The notes below the pieces were generated by a model. It saw only the letters and a list, made by a program, of their open reading frames with translations, did not search any database and had not been told where the DNA came from. The position numbers and the translations under genes were made by a program. A DNA stretch of 64,000 bases from Leptodactylus fallax (Eukaryota > Chordata > Amphibia > Anura > Leptodactylidae), in NCBI GenBank assembly GCA_947044405.1, contig CAMRHE010000029.1:457001-521000 (forward strand), given 5' to 3'. Positions 49,800 through 62,741 of the stretch are shown here, in pieces (positions within the stretch are counted from its first letter, which is position 1; the number at the start of each line of letters is the position of its first letter).

Positions 49800-50770
49800 C
49801 TTGCCTAATATTGCGTAGGTTCCTTCATCCCAACAGTTCAGCTCCGACACATTGAGATATACACTCCACATGATCTCGGAAGCTGTGCAATATTAAATTT
49901 CTCAGCAATTTGTGGTACAGCAACTCTTCTGTTAGACTGGACCAGACAAGCTACTCTTTGCTTCCTATGTGCATCTATAATCTTGGGCACCCAATACCTT
50001 GTCCCTAGTTCACCAGCTGACTTTCCTGAACCACTTATGTTAGGTACTTAGGTTAGGTACTATCTACTGCAAACTAGAAAGTCACAAGACGTGTCAATTT
50101 GGACATGATGTGATCCAGTTGTTCAGGAAAAATCAAAAAGACCATAGAGCACACATAAAAAGATGCACACCAAAGTAAAATATATGAAACACAGTTTTAT
50201 TTAGTATACACATGTACAAAAAACAGGCAAGGGTTAAAAACAATTAAAGAAGGAGAAAGGGAATCCAGAGGACTCAATTTATAGGAGGGGTTAAACCCCA
50301 AGGGCCAATGAAACCCTAAAAAGATGGTGCATTCACAATAACATAACATGGTCCATACATATATAGAAAAAAACAACATAAATAGGATTCTGTCCTTGTA
50401 CTAACCCTGTGGTGACATGCTATAAATCAGTAATAGAAACATAGCAAGATATGCACGGACTTCAGAGAAAATGTTCATGAGTATCCACAATAGCGCCAGT
50501 AAGAACCCCACAAAGCAGCTTCATCAGGGGTGTCCAGTTATCATGACAACTCCAGCATTATTATTATGACCCAGTTGCCTAGACATCATACTTTGGCCCT
50601 TATTAATCACAAAAATCCTCATACTTGCCCATTTTTCCAGTTTCTAACACATCAACTCCAAGTGACTGTTCACTTGCCAACATATCCCACCCCTTAATGG
50701 ATTCCATTGTAACCACATAATGTTATTAATTTCTCTTGTCAGTGGTTTTAATGTTATGGTTGATCAGTGT
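49800..50770. mobile_element. Decayed DNA transposon with an insertion
   Basis: The outer parts (49880..50110 with AGCAACTCTTCTGTTAGACT; 50575..50770 with CTTGCCCATTTTTCCAGTTT and AATGTTATGGTTGATCAGTG) match, from memory, one widespread vertebrate DNA transposon. A segment of about 445 bases (about 50125..50570) splits it. Copies of CCAGTTG at both edges suggest a 7-12 base target duplication. Confidence 0.55.
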
Positions 50771-53561
50771 GTATAAAAAAGTAGGATATTTTTTAATTCT
50801 ATTTATAGAGTTCTTCGTTTGTAGATGCACTGGATCAACATAAAATGGTTGAAAAAGTGTATATAGCCTTTAAGGTTACATTTAGATGTGACATACTGTA
50901 TGTATTGCAGATTTTTGTTTCAGGTTCCACACCAAAAATGAGCAATAACTATAGTACAACACGTGTGAATGAGATTTTTGAAACTCCATTCACAAGCAGC
51001 AGATGGTCATCATCTGTAACCAACCTAACTTGTAGTATAAGCAGTGTTTTTAAAGACATAACCCCCAGTAATGTGTATATATCACATAGGAATATTGAAA
51101 GTAGCAGAGAAGCAGTAGTAGTGTTGTAAATAGTCCATTCATACAAATAATGTTTTGGTTTAGTTGACTACCAGTTACTTGCATTGTCTAATGGATGTCT
51201 GTGGTAGTCTGAAATCTACCTTCTTTCTCATCAGATGCCCTAGTTATTGCTCGTTCTCTCTCAGTCTGATCATTTATACTGCAGCTCTGTTCCTCACATT
51301 GGTTGCTGACTATGAGTGAGCACAATGCCATCACAAGGACATAAAAAAATCTGCAGCGGAAATGCTGCTTTTTTGAAAATCGCAGCATGTCAATTATACC
51401 TACGGAAACGCTGGTGTTTCCCTACAGGTATAATAGGAGCAGAAAGTCCGCAAAGGAAAAATCTGTGGGCTTTCTGTGAAAAATATTGTGGAAAAAAAAC
51501 GCAATGTGATATGGTCACGGTCTTAGCCTAAAGGGGTTTTCTTATGAACATAATCATATTTGAATGTGTAGACAATGCAAAGTTAATTAAACATTTTGTA
51601 GAGTTTTAAAAATTTTCTCCAACCATCTTAGTGGTGACAGTCTGTTGTCTTGATCAGTTTCCAATGGATACGACCACGACTGCAGGAACTATCTATAGTC
51701 TGGGACTTGTTAGAAACCCAGCTGCTATTACCTTATTGTAGACAGGTTATCTGAAACTCTACATGTATAACAAGATAACCTGACGAAAATAACAAAATCA
51801 TTTCTGAGTTTCTGACAAGTCCCAGACAATAGAAAGTTCCTGCATTCATGTTATATTCATTGGCAATGATTATTTCAACAGACTATCACCACTGAGATGG
51901 TTTAATAAAATCTTTAAGGCTGAGGCCACATGTTGCTGAAACGCAGCGTTTTTTGTTGCAGATTTTGCTGCATATTTTTGAGCCAAAGACAGGAGTGGCT
52001 ACAAAAGGAATGGGAAATATACAGTGAAACTCTTTGTTTATTTTATTTCTCATTAATGTACACTCAGCACCCCATCTTGACAGAAAAAAACAGAAATGTA
52101 GATATTTTTTCAAATTTATTAAAAAATAAAAACTGAAATATCACATGGTCATAAGTATTCAGACCCTTTGCTATGACACTCATATTTAACTCACATGCTG
52201 CCCATTTCCGTCTGATCCTCCTTGAGATGGTTCTACTCCTTCATTGGAGTCCAGGTGTGTTTAATTAAACTGATTGGACTTGATTAGGAAAGGCACACAC
52301 CTGTCTATATAAGACCTCACAGCTCACAGTGCATGTCAGAGCAAATGAGAATCATGAGGTCAAAGGAACTGCCCAAGGAGCTCAGAGACAGAATTGTGGC
52401 AAGGCACAGATCTGGCCAAGGTTACAAAAGAATTTCTGAAGCACTCAAGGTTCCTAAGAGCACAGTGGCCTCCATAATCCTTAAATGGAAGAAGTTTGGG
52501 ACGACCAGAACTCTTCCTAGACCTGGCTGTCCAGCCAAATTGAGCAATCGTGGGAGAAGAGCCTTGGTGAGAGAGGTAAAGAAGAACCCAAAGATCACTG
52601 TGGCTGAGCTCCAGAGATGCAGTAGGGAGATGGGAGAAAGTTCCACAAAGTCAACTATCACTGCAGCCCTCCACCTGTTGGGGCTTTATGGCAGAGTAGC
52701 CCAAAGGAAGCCTCTCCTCAGTGCGAGACATATGAAAGCCCACATAGAGTTTGCCAAAAAACACATGAAGGACTCCCAGACTGTGAGAAATAAAATTCTC
52801 TGGTCTGATGAGACGAAGATTGAACTTTTTGGTGTTAATTCTAAGCGGTATGTGTGGAGAAAACCAGCCACTGCTCATCACCTGCACAATACAATCCCAA
52901 CAGTGAAACGTGGTGGCAGCATCATGCTATGGGGGTGTTTTTCAGCTGCAGGGACAGGACGACTGGTTGCAATTGAAGGAAAGATGAGATATTCTGGAAG
53001 AAAACCTCTTCCAGAGTGCTCTGGACCTCAGACTGGACCGAAGGTTCACCTTCCAACAGGGCCGGCGTTAGGGGGGGGCAAACTGGGCAATTGCCCAGGG
53101 CCCCGTCCCCAAAGGGGCCCCCGGGATCTGGAACCTGATGAATCCGGATCCCGGAGTCAGGCCCGGCCAAAGCAATAACAGAAAGGGACTGCAGGGCCCC
53201 TTTCCGAGGTGAGTAAAAATAACAAACATTTTTACTCACCTGTCCGCGGCGTCCGACATCATCTTCTGGTGTTCCGGACATCACTGCTGAGGCGCTGAGG
53301 CCTGGCCTCAGCGGTCACGTGGGGCGTGCCTCACGTAATCGCTGAGGCCCAATCACAGGCCTCAGAGGTGACGTCCACAACGCGTGATGTCAGCCGCAGA
53401 GAAGAAGAAGCCAGCGCTGGCGGGGATAGCGGAGCAGCGCGAGGAGGTCCAGGAGAGGTAAGAACAAGGTGAGTATAACTGTTTGTTATTTTACCTTACT
53501 TACCCCTGGCCTTCGATTATTATACTCTGGGGTCTGAAGAGACCCCAGAATATAATATAAT

Positions 53562-55160
53562 AATAGCACTGTAGGGCCCCTGTGGAGCATTATACTGGGG
53601 GCCCCCTCTGGATAGCATATTATACTGGGGGGCCCCCTCTGAATAGCATATTATTCTGTGTGGGGCCACTGTGGAGCATTATACTGGGGAAGGGGCCCCT
53701 CTGGATAGCATGTTATATTCTGTGGGGCCTCTGTGGAAAATTATAATGTGTGTGGGGGGCCTCTGGAGATAATGTTATATTCTGTGGGGCCACTTTGGAG
53801 CATTATGCTCTCCAGAGGGACCCCCAGTATAATGCTCCAAAGTGGCCCCACAGAATATAACATGCTCTCCAGAGCCCCCCCACTTTATAATACTCCATAG
53901 AGGCCCCACAGAATATAACATGTTCTCCAGAGGGCCCCCTCCCCAGTATAATGCTCCACAGTGGCCCCACACAGAATAATATGCTCTCCAGAGCCCCCCC
54001 CCCTGTATAATGCTCCACTGTGGCCCCACACAGTATAATATGCTCTCCAGAGGGGCCCCCCAGTATATTATACTGTGCGGGGCCACCGTGGAGCATTATA
54101 CTGGGGGGGGCTCTAGAGAGCATGTTATACTGTTTTGGGCCACTGTGGAGCATTATACTGGGGGGGGGCTCTGGAGAGCATATTATACTGTTTTGGGCCA
54201 CTGTGACTATTATACTGGGGAAACCTCTCTGGGCAGTATATTATACTGTGTGGAGGCCATTCTGGAGCATGTTATACTGAGTGGGGTCACTGTGGAGCAT
54301 TATTCTGGGGGGGGCATCAGCAGAGCATATTATATTGCGTGGCGCCACTGTGGGGCATTATTTGGGGGGGACTAATGAGCATTATACTAGGGGGCCCTCT
54401 GGGGAGCATATTATACTGCGTGGGGCCTACTGTGGAACATTATACTGGGGGGACGCTCTGGGGAGCATAATATATTGTGTGGGGCCACTGTGGAGCAAAA
54501 TACTGGAGGGGGCACTGTGGAGCATTATACTAGCGGGGCCCTCTGGAGAGCATATTATACTATGGGCCACTGTGGAGCTTTCTACTGGGGGAATGGACAG
54601 TGTGGGGAGCCTGTTATACTGTGTGGGGCCACTGTGGAGTGTATTATATTGTGTGGGGCTTTTTGGGAGCATATTATACTCTGTGGGGCCATTGTAGAGC
54701 ATTATACTGGGGGGGACTGTGGGGAACATATTATACTGTGGGGGACCACTGTGGAGCATTATACTGGGGGAACCCCTCTGGGGAGTACATTATACTGTGA
54801 GGGGTCATTATGGAGCATGTTATACTGTGCTAGGCCACTGTGGAGAATTATACTGGGGGAACATTGTGGGGTGCATATTATACTGTATGGAGCATATTAT
54901 ATTGTGTGGGGCTGCTGGGGAGCACATTGTACTGTCTGGGGCCACTAAAGGGTAGTATACTGTGTGGGCCACTGTGGAGTATTATACTGTGTGGAGCCTT
55001 ACAAACCATGTGGGACCACAATGGGGGGCTCAGGGGAGCATTTTATACTGTGTGGGGTCACTGTGGAGCATTATATACCATGTGGGGAAACTGAAGGGCT
55101 CAGGAGAGCATTTTATACTGTGGAGCATTATATACCATGTAGAGCATTATACTGTGGGGG
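53562..55160. repeat. ~30-bp minisatellite array with inverted section
   Basis: About 50 diverged units of GGGGCCACTGTGGAGCATTA plus TACTG(TG), often alternating with a CTCTGGAGAGCATATTATACTG form to give a ~60-bp pair. Between about 53806 and 54064 the units are in reverse orientation, so the array is partly palindromic. All frames that look open here are by-products of the array. Confidence 0.88.
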
Positions 55161-55467
55161 GGGGGGCTCACAATTCCTGCTGGCAGCCCTGTGTGCTATG
55201 TCTGCATATGTGTAGTGCTCCATGGCCATGTCATTCACCATACAGTACTGTGCATGAACTGGCCATGGAGTTATTGGGGCCTGCACAGTACTATAGGGGT
55301 TAACTATACGGGGAACATTCTCAGTAACACCAGATAGTCAGCACATATGTAAGACTTCAGTGAAGGAGCCGTGGTGTAGGCTATTAGCAGGAAGCTGTTT
55401 GGTTGGGCCCCAGAACAAGTTACTTTGGTGGGCCTAAGGCCCTTCAGTCCGACACTGTATAACGGAG

Positions 55468-55815
55468 AACTATTATATATAAGGGTGGGTTACTATATAT
55501 AATTGGGAAACTTAAGTATGAGGGGGCTATTATTTATAAGAGGGGAACTATTTATAAGGGGGGTATAATTATTAAGTGGGTTTATTTATAAAGGGGGCTA
55601 TTAGTGATAATGGGGACTATTATTTATAAGGGTAACTATTATTTATGAGGGGGCTATTATTTTTAAGGGAGCAGTATTATTTTTACGGGGTGACTGTTAC
55701 TGATAAGGGGGAATATTACTGATACAGGGCACTATTTATCATTTATAAGGGAGCTATTATTAATAAAGGTGTAAGATTATTTATAAGCAGGGACTATTAT
55801 TTATAAGGAGGTGCT
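55468..55815. repeat. AT-rich tandem array
   Basis: Irregular ~20-28 base units built on GGGGACTATTATTTATAAGG. A separate array from the GC-rich one before it, inside the same hAT element. Confidence 0.75.
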
Positions 55816-56439
55816 ATAATAACTGATGACTGGATGCAAAAATCTATTAGGAGGTACAAAGGTGCTCATTTGAATTGTGTGTGGTAAAATAGGGCTTGTT
55901 ATTACTTTTTTGTTGGCAGAAAGGAGGCGTTATTATAGGGGTTGTCACTGGAAGACGATGGTGTTGTTTGTAGATCAGCATTTGGGGCCCCGCTTTTAAT
56001 TTTTGCCCAGGGCCCCACTTTGTCTAAAACCGGCCCTGCCTTCCAACAAGACAATGACCCTAAGCACACAGCTAAAATAACAAAGGAGTGGCTTCGGAAC
56101 AACTCTGTGACCATTCTTGACTGGCCCAGCCAGAGCCCTGACCTCAACCCAATTGAGCATCTCTGGAGAGACCTGAAAATGTCTGTCCACCAACGTTCAC
56201 CATCCAACCTGACGGAACTAGAGAGGATCTGCAAGGAAGAATGGCAGAGGATCCCCAAATCCAGATGTGAAAAACTTGTTGCATCATTCCCAAGAAGACT
56301 CATGGCTGTACTAGCTCAAAAGGGGGCTTCTACTCAATACTGAGCAAAGGGTCTGAATACTTATTTGCTTTTAGCAAATGGCTGCAATGAAACAAAGAGT
56401 GAAAAATTTAAAGAGGTGTGAATACTTTCCGTAGGAAAC

Positions 56440-59400
56440 ACTTGCAATTCTCCCGTCTGCTCAATCCACTCCTGACTTTGGCTCTAAAAACCACAGCAAC
56501 ATTTTCAACAAAAAAAAACTGCATCTTTTAACTTTTAACTGTCTACAAACGTAAATATGGTTATGATTATGGGAAAACCTCTTTAACTTATAGTGCTGTC
56601 ATATATTCATGTTAACTGTATGTATCACTTTTATCTACTGTACTATGTAATACCTATATATATTAACATAGCTCTATGAATGCTATAATCTCCCTAGCAG
56701 TATAAGGGTTAATAGATGTCTCAGGAAACTTTTAAACAAAACCTGCCCTGGATGTTGGGTGAGGCATTCCCCAGAGCCTTATTGTCTGCACTAGCTACGT
56801 GCGACTAAGAACAATATTAGATTCCAATAGCGCATTTAACCCCTTATATGTTGTGGAGATGACTTCATCAAAGCCCAAGGACCATAAGATGATCCTTTCC
56901 ACACTTGAACTTGTTACTCTTTCTGTAGTAAAACATATTTTTTCCCTATTTGCTGCCTCTATTAATTGCTTCATTCACAATAAATCTCGACTACATTGTT
57001 TTAGTGGTTGAGACTTGTCAGCGAGTGAATATTAATGTCATATACATATCCAGTTGAATATACCATGTGGTATGTTGTAAGAACATGAAGCTGTAAACTG
57101 AAGGTAGATCCATACTCTAGACCAACAGACCTAATTATTAGGAATACATATATAGGACTATATATGTTCATTGAGTTAGAACTTCAATAGGAACACTACC
57201 TTGTGCAATAAGTTAAGTTATAGTGCAGCCCAAACCCAGAATGAAAGTGACCTCATTGTTATAATTTTGGCACCATTCATACTATTCCTGTGACATGGTG
57301 AAGTAACTGGCTACAAGTAGCTTGATCAAAAACAATGGAACTGATTTATCATGATTAAAGGTAAGTTTTGCTCGAGTCTGCATTGACGTAATTTGTGCCA
57401 AATTTATCAAATGTTTAATAAATTGGGTACATCTATAAGCCTTTTTTTTTCCTAAGATGTTACTCCATTTTCTACGCTACCCATTCACTGTAGTTAACTG
57501 CAATTGCTAACCATATACCCATTTTTCAAAACAGGAGTGAGTGGTTGCAAAAAGTTGACACAAATAACATAAAAACTGACTTACTGTGTGACTTATTAAT
57601 GCCAAATTATGGAGTGCAGGGTTAATGCAGGGCTTGATAAATTAACCAGCATACAGACTACTACTACACAACATTATGCTAATACCAGCTTGAAATATTG
57701 ATGCCACGTCACACAGGAATAAATATGTTGTACTGCCAGACTTAACTTATGAACGTTCCAGCAAAATGAGTCAACCTCTTATTAGCCCTTACAAATTTGT
57801 ATTGTCTTCTCGGGCTACAGTTTCTTCCAAAATACTCAATTAGTTAATGGTTTTGGTGTATTTTTCTTATATTGCTATTTGTGGGAGAAGTAAAAGAATT
57901 TATTTTTGCAAAAAAAGAGAGCGGACAGTTATGGAACTCAGACAGTTATGGAATCTCTTAGAGGCAGTGTGATTCCCCCCAAATCCAGTCCATGCCTCCA
58001 TATTATTTGTACCTATCATGCCAGTAAGCACTTGCAGTATTTCACTCCCACCATTAGTGCGCCAAATGCACCTAAGGTGCTGAGCACCTAACACATTCTG
58101 CAAAATTTCTTTCAACCTATCTTATAGGACATAAAATTATCACTGAGAGGTACTTTATTACAAAATTGTGTCACCTTATGTGAGAAAGAAATGAGAAATC
58201 TAATGCTTGCCTGACAAACAGTTTCCTCTTTACAATCTATGGTTTTCTCCTTTTAGTGTAAACTACCGACTCCAATATGAAAGTTTTATAGGTCTTAGTT
58301 TATGTTATCCCTTATCATCATGATTTCTACCACTCCATGTGGATCACGTACCATGAATCTTTTTTTTATCTCTAGTGGATTAGTACAAAAAAAATCAAAA
58401 TGGCAATTTTTTCACCATTTCATCTCCCTCCAAAAAAATCAGTCCCCAAAATGGTATACATAAGAACGAAAACTTGACCTGCAAAGAAGGCACCTTGCAC
58501 AGCTCTGTACATGGAAATCTAAAAATGTTATGGGTGTCAAAGTATGGGGGCTCAAATAATTTTTTTTATTTTTCAAAGTTTTGGATTTTTTAAAGGTATT
58601 AAAACATAACAAAAAATGTATAAATCTGTTATTGCTGTGATCACACAACACATAAAGTATAGTTAATATGTCACTTTTACTGCACAGTGAATGCAAAACT
58701 CAAAAAAGCTTTCACCACATTGCAAGTTTTTTTTTTTTTTGTTTTTTTTTTACAGCTCCTCAATATATGATATAGAATATTAAATGGGACAATTATGTAC
58801 TAAAATTTTACCCATAAAATATAAGACCTCAAGAATGAGGAAGGAAATGCAAATCTTAGTAAATTCCCCCCCCATTAAGGTTATGCAGAAACAAAAAATC
58901 TTGAAAATGAATGGGTCAATGGTAGTTTAGCTCTGTGTCACCTCCTACGTTTTCACTACAATGTAGTTTCCCGGCATAGTGGATAATCAGGGTTCTCATG
59001 TGCAAAAATCACAATGACACAGAACGAAATCAGTGTTATAGTCCCTCCATTCTCAGGTTGGGTAGAGTTCCTAGTGGAGTAGATGCACTCTCACTGATCA
59101 TAAAGTGAAGGCATAGTGCCATAAGATGGGTAATGTACCAATTTAGTCATCATATGGCACCACTGTATGAAACCGTACAGGTACAGTCAAAAAGTCAGTT
59201 CTTGTACACACCAAACACCAGAATGAAAAAAAAAATGTTTCATTATCTCTTTCTCTTTCCTTCCTTTTCTTATTCCCTAAACTCTTCTAAACATAGTTGC
59301 CCATTTCTCCAATTGGATCCTTATAATGCATAAATTAAGCCTCACTTTAGAAGACACTGATATGTGATTTTACAGACACCATATCATAGTTACATATAAA

Positions 59401-60520
59401 GTTACATAGTAGATGAGGTTGGATGAAGACAAAGGTCTATCAAGTCCAACCTATAACCCTACAGTGCTGATCCAGAGGAAGGCAAAAAACCCCATAAGGC
59501 TGGTGGCAAATGGCCCCCAAAATAATCACATTGTATTTCCACTAGGACCTTTATAACTAAAAACTGTTCCAACTTGTGAAAACCGTCTAAAAATATCTAA
59601 GAATTATAAACCCTAATATCTATTTTTCATGTCGAAGGTTTTCAGATTGTACATTAGCATGTTTATTTCTGATACAGAGACACACCGGCATGGAAAATGA
59701 TACATAACAGTCAACCTTCACTTTACCCTTAATGTAACAATACTTAGTGTAAAGTCATTGTGCACTCCTTCCTCTACACAGCTATGTAATTGTGTTTTCA
59801 CCTCGTCTAGGCGAAATAGTCCCATTCCCATTGTATACTTTCTTAAAAAATAAACAGAATTTGTTGAATGCCATTCTGGCAGAATTCTGTTAAGAATGAT
59901 ATTACGTCCGGCAGAAGCAGACAAATAACACTGATGTGATGATGCCTTATAACAACTCTTCGGCTTGGTCGTAGTTCTTTAAAAGTATTTGTTCATAGCT
60001 ACTATATAAGGTTATCCATGGAAATAAAAATCTCTCCCTTGCTGTATTTTTGTTAAAGGGATTGTCCATCGGCAGAGAAAAAGTATTTTATTGTTAATAA
60101 AGTGTAAAATAATTTACTTATATAATAATTACTTAATATATTTTATTGATCAAATCTGAGCAATATTCGGCAGCTCTTGGCCCTAGTTCTTTCACTTCCA
60201 CATTTGTTCAGGCAGATTCCTCTCTTTCTCTGTGTCGGTGACGTCATTGAAAGAGGCTGGCTGCCAGGAAACTGACTAAGGTATTAGATCCTCAAGTATG
60301 TCATAGACAAAGCCTATGTCACGAACGAACCTGAAAGTGCAGCAAGTGGGATGGGCCCTGAAATAGGGCAATCCACTACAGTGGACAGAAGTTTTGAGAC
60401 ACTAAATTTTCATGTCTCCCAGTCCCATGTTAAGTAATTTGAGTGGTTCATATCTTCCTATTTGTTATGACAGTCAACTCCCCAGACTTGATTCCAGAGG
60501 ATCTTAAGGGGTTACCAGTT
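56440..60520. other. Intergenic sequence with dispersed repeats
   Basis: No gene recognised. Contains the distal half of the split palindromic repeat (to about 56520), a foldback-like repeat about 57336..57655 (TTTATCATGATTAA ... TTGATAAATTAACC), the dispersed repeat 58375..58870 and a copy of the TCTATCAAGTCCAACCTATA repeat at 59393..59640. Confidence 0.45.
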
Positions 60521-60531
60521 GGACTCTGGGC

Positions 60532-61807
60532 CAGTAGCGTAAATACCGGGGTAGCAGCAGTAGCGGCTGCCACAGGACACGGGACCTTAGGGAGCAGGTA
60601 ATGGGCCCTATTGACTTACCGATCCCCACTCCTGCTCACAGCCACCTCCGCTTCCCCTTCTGCGTCCCATATCATGTCGCTGGGGCCCCCTGGAGGGGAG
60701 AAGGGGAAGCAAAGGTGGCTGTGAGCAGGAGCGGGAATCGGTAAGTGAGGCTGCGGGCCTGCGGCAAGATTATTTGTTGGACGAACTCCAACAAGTACTG
60801 CTATCATTATACCCATTATACTTATATTTCTCAGACCCCAGAGTATAATGATCGGAGGCCCAGGGGAGGTGAGCTAGAATAAAAAACAGTGTTACTCACC
60901 TCTCCTGCACTCCAGCATTCTCCATGCAGTCTTCGGGACTCTTTGCTGACATCAAAGACGTCACATGGCCCAGGCTGGCATCATTATGCGCTGTGACACC
61001 AGCCTGGCCCCACGTGACGTCTGTACTGACATTGAAGAGGGCCGAAAGCAGCAGGGAGTGCGCCGGAGCCCGGGAGAGGTAAGTAACATTGTTTTTTATG
61101 TTTATCACCTGCCCGATCATTATAAGAGTATAATAATAGTTCATGGGTCGTCCACTACGGGGCATAATACTGTGTGCAGGTGCTACTAAGGGGCATAATA
61201 CTGTGTGCAAGGGCCACTGTGGGACATAATACTGTGGGCAGGGGCCACTGTGGGACATATTATTGTGTGCAGGGTCCACGGTGGGACATAATACTGTGGG
61301 CAGGGGCCACTGTGGGACATATTACTGAGTACAGGGGCCATGGTGGGACATAATACTGTGTGCAGAGGCCACGGTGGGACATAATACTGTGTGCAGGGCC
61401 AACGATGGGACATAATACTGTGTGGAGGGGCCACTGTGGGACATAATACTGTGTACAGGGGCCATGGTGGGACATAATACTGTGTGCAGGTGTCATGGTG
61501 GGGCATAATACTGTGTGCAGAGGCCACGGTGGGACAAAATACTGTGTGCAGGGCCAATGGTGGGACATAATAATGTGTGGAGGGGCCACTGTGGGACATA
61601 ATACTATGTGCAGGGGCTACTGTGGGACATTATACTGTGTGGAGGGGTTGCTATGGGACATTTTACTGTCTGGATGCCACTTTGGGACATTATGTTTGTA
61701 AATGGGTCATTATATTGTGTGGGGGCCAGGAAAGGGAGTGCTATGCCATGGGGGGGCCCCAAGTCAAAAGTTTGCTGGGGGCCCAGTCTTTGCTAGTTAC
61801 GCCCCTG
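60532..61807. mobile_element. Non-autonomous hAT-type element with minisatellite
   Basis: Starts CAGTAGCGTAAATACCGGGG and ends GCTAGTTACGCCCCTG, flanked by CTCTGGGC / CCCTGGGC (60524..60531, 61808..61815), an 8-bp duplication with one change. Interior core is clearly homologous to that of 3316..4705 (ACTTACCGATCCCC, CTGTGAGCAGGAGCGGG, CAGAGTATAATGATCGGAGG). No transposase. Confidence 0.82.
61150..61709. repeat. 31-bp minisatellite, ~18 units
   Basis: Units of GTGGGACATAATACTGTGTG plus CAGGGGCCACG. Same family as 4171..4420, with more uniform units, suggesting recent turnover. Confidence 0.9.
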
Positions 61808-61815
61808 CCCTGGGC

Positions 61816-62737
61816 TACTCACAGCAGGGACATAGGTCTCCTAAAAGACTATTCTTTTGTAAATGCACTCCTCAAGTCTGGGTTAGAACCTCCCAAAGGA
61901 CTGCAGTACTCATGACCCGGAGAACAGGAGGAGGGAATTAGGCCACTGATAAAGGCTTTTTTTTTACATTATTTACTGCAGTCAGAGGCAAACATATCTA
62001 TTTTGTCAGAAAAGAAACCAGGTAACAATGTTTATAGGTAAGTACAGGGCTTGAGGGCACTGAATCATGTGATACAGTCCCCTTTTGCTGTAGTGGCAAA
62101 TCCCCACAAACTGCTTTACAGAATCCCTGAAAGTGCTAAGTTATTGATTTGGCTAATGATTTATTTTCTGTCTCTCTGGATCCAAGTTGTTGTCTCTCAG
62201 ACAGTTTAGCTAGGTAAGAAGCTTTACTTCCCCCCCAGTTTTGGCTCTCCCTAAGTATAGTAAACGTTTCTCTATTTTGAACTTGCTATTCTAACTCAGA
62301 TAATGGACACTATCAATAATATATACACACTGCTAGAAGTAGATAGGTCTCAATAGATGTATGCAAAAGAATAAATAAAAATAAAACAACTTTTATTATA
62401 GAAATAAAAATATCACCAAGTGTGTCATGACTCCCTCATCAAACCATAACAAATGAATAACCCTTGGGGACAGAAGGAGAAGGCAAAAGAAGATGTCCTT
62501 GCATTTGTAAACGCGTTTCCCCATTAGATACATCGGTCCTATAATGGGGAAATGTGTTTGGCGATGCAAAAAAGGACACATTGCGTCTGTGTGAACCTTT
62601 TTCTGGTTAGTGTTTATGTTTGGACTACAGGAGTCAGTATAAGACGGAGATACTTGGACTCATGGGAATAACAATAAGTAGGATATGGATGCCTGCAACA
62701 AATTCTTGTGGGCAGTTTTGCTCAGAATTTTATATGG
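61816..62737. other. Intergenic sequence
   Basis: No gene or bounded element recognised. The part 62390..62600 has AACGCGTTTCCCC and an inverted GGGGAAATGTGTTTGG near it, resembling a frog repeat, class unknown. Confidence 0.35.
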
Positions 62738-62741
62738 TTAA

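Larger units (their letters stand above)
53057..56038. mobile_element. 2982-bp hAT-type element with large arrays
   Basis: Starts CAGGGCCGGCGTTAGGGGGG and ends TCTAAAACCGGCCCTG, with an exact 8-bp duplication CCTTCCAA (53049..53056 and 56039..56046). No transposase. Interior: GC-rich palindromic core (53220..53560, shared in part with 3316..4705 and 60532..61807), a minisatellite (53562..55160) and a second AT-rich array (55468..55815). A fragment of the same end is at 63737..63834. Confidence 0.9.
52333..56343 (+). pseudogene. Tc1 transposase pseudogene, interrupted by hAT
   Basis: N-terminal part from 52333 (SKELPKELRDRIVARHRSGQ) through the helix-turn-helix, basic linker (PGCPAKLSNRG) and the first catalytic Asp (LWSDETKIELFG). 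A short deletion shifts the frame near 52985, and at 53056 the hAT element begins. The C-terminal part resumes at 56047 with DNDPKHTAK, NPIEHLWRDLK and the end GASTQY at 56343. Without the insertion it would still be broken by the frameshift. Dead gene. Confidence 0.9.
52022..56431 (+). mobile_element. Second Tc1 family, split by a hAT element
   Basis: Tc1 transposon of a family known from fish and frogs (landmarks GGTCATAAGTATTCAGACCC, TATATAAGACCTCACAGCTC). Total 4410 bases, of which 2990 are a later hAT insertion plus its duplication. The left tip is shortened and the right tip lacks its last bases. TA next to both ends. It sits in the dispersed palindromic repeat seen at 51920 and 56440. 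Confidence 0.85.

Noticed and set aside
53803..55303. Several open frames over 100 codons, rich in WGHCGALYWG-like repeats
   Set aside because: They are translations of the minisatellite array and occur in several frames and on both strands.
61186..61599. 137- and 109-codon frames with repeated HSIMSHSGPCTQYY
   Set aside because: Translation of the 31-bp array (31 bases shift the frame each unit); no independent evidence of coding.
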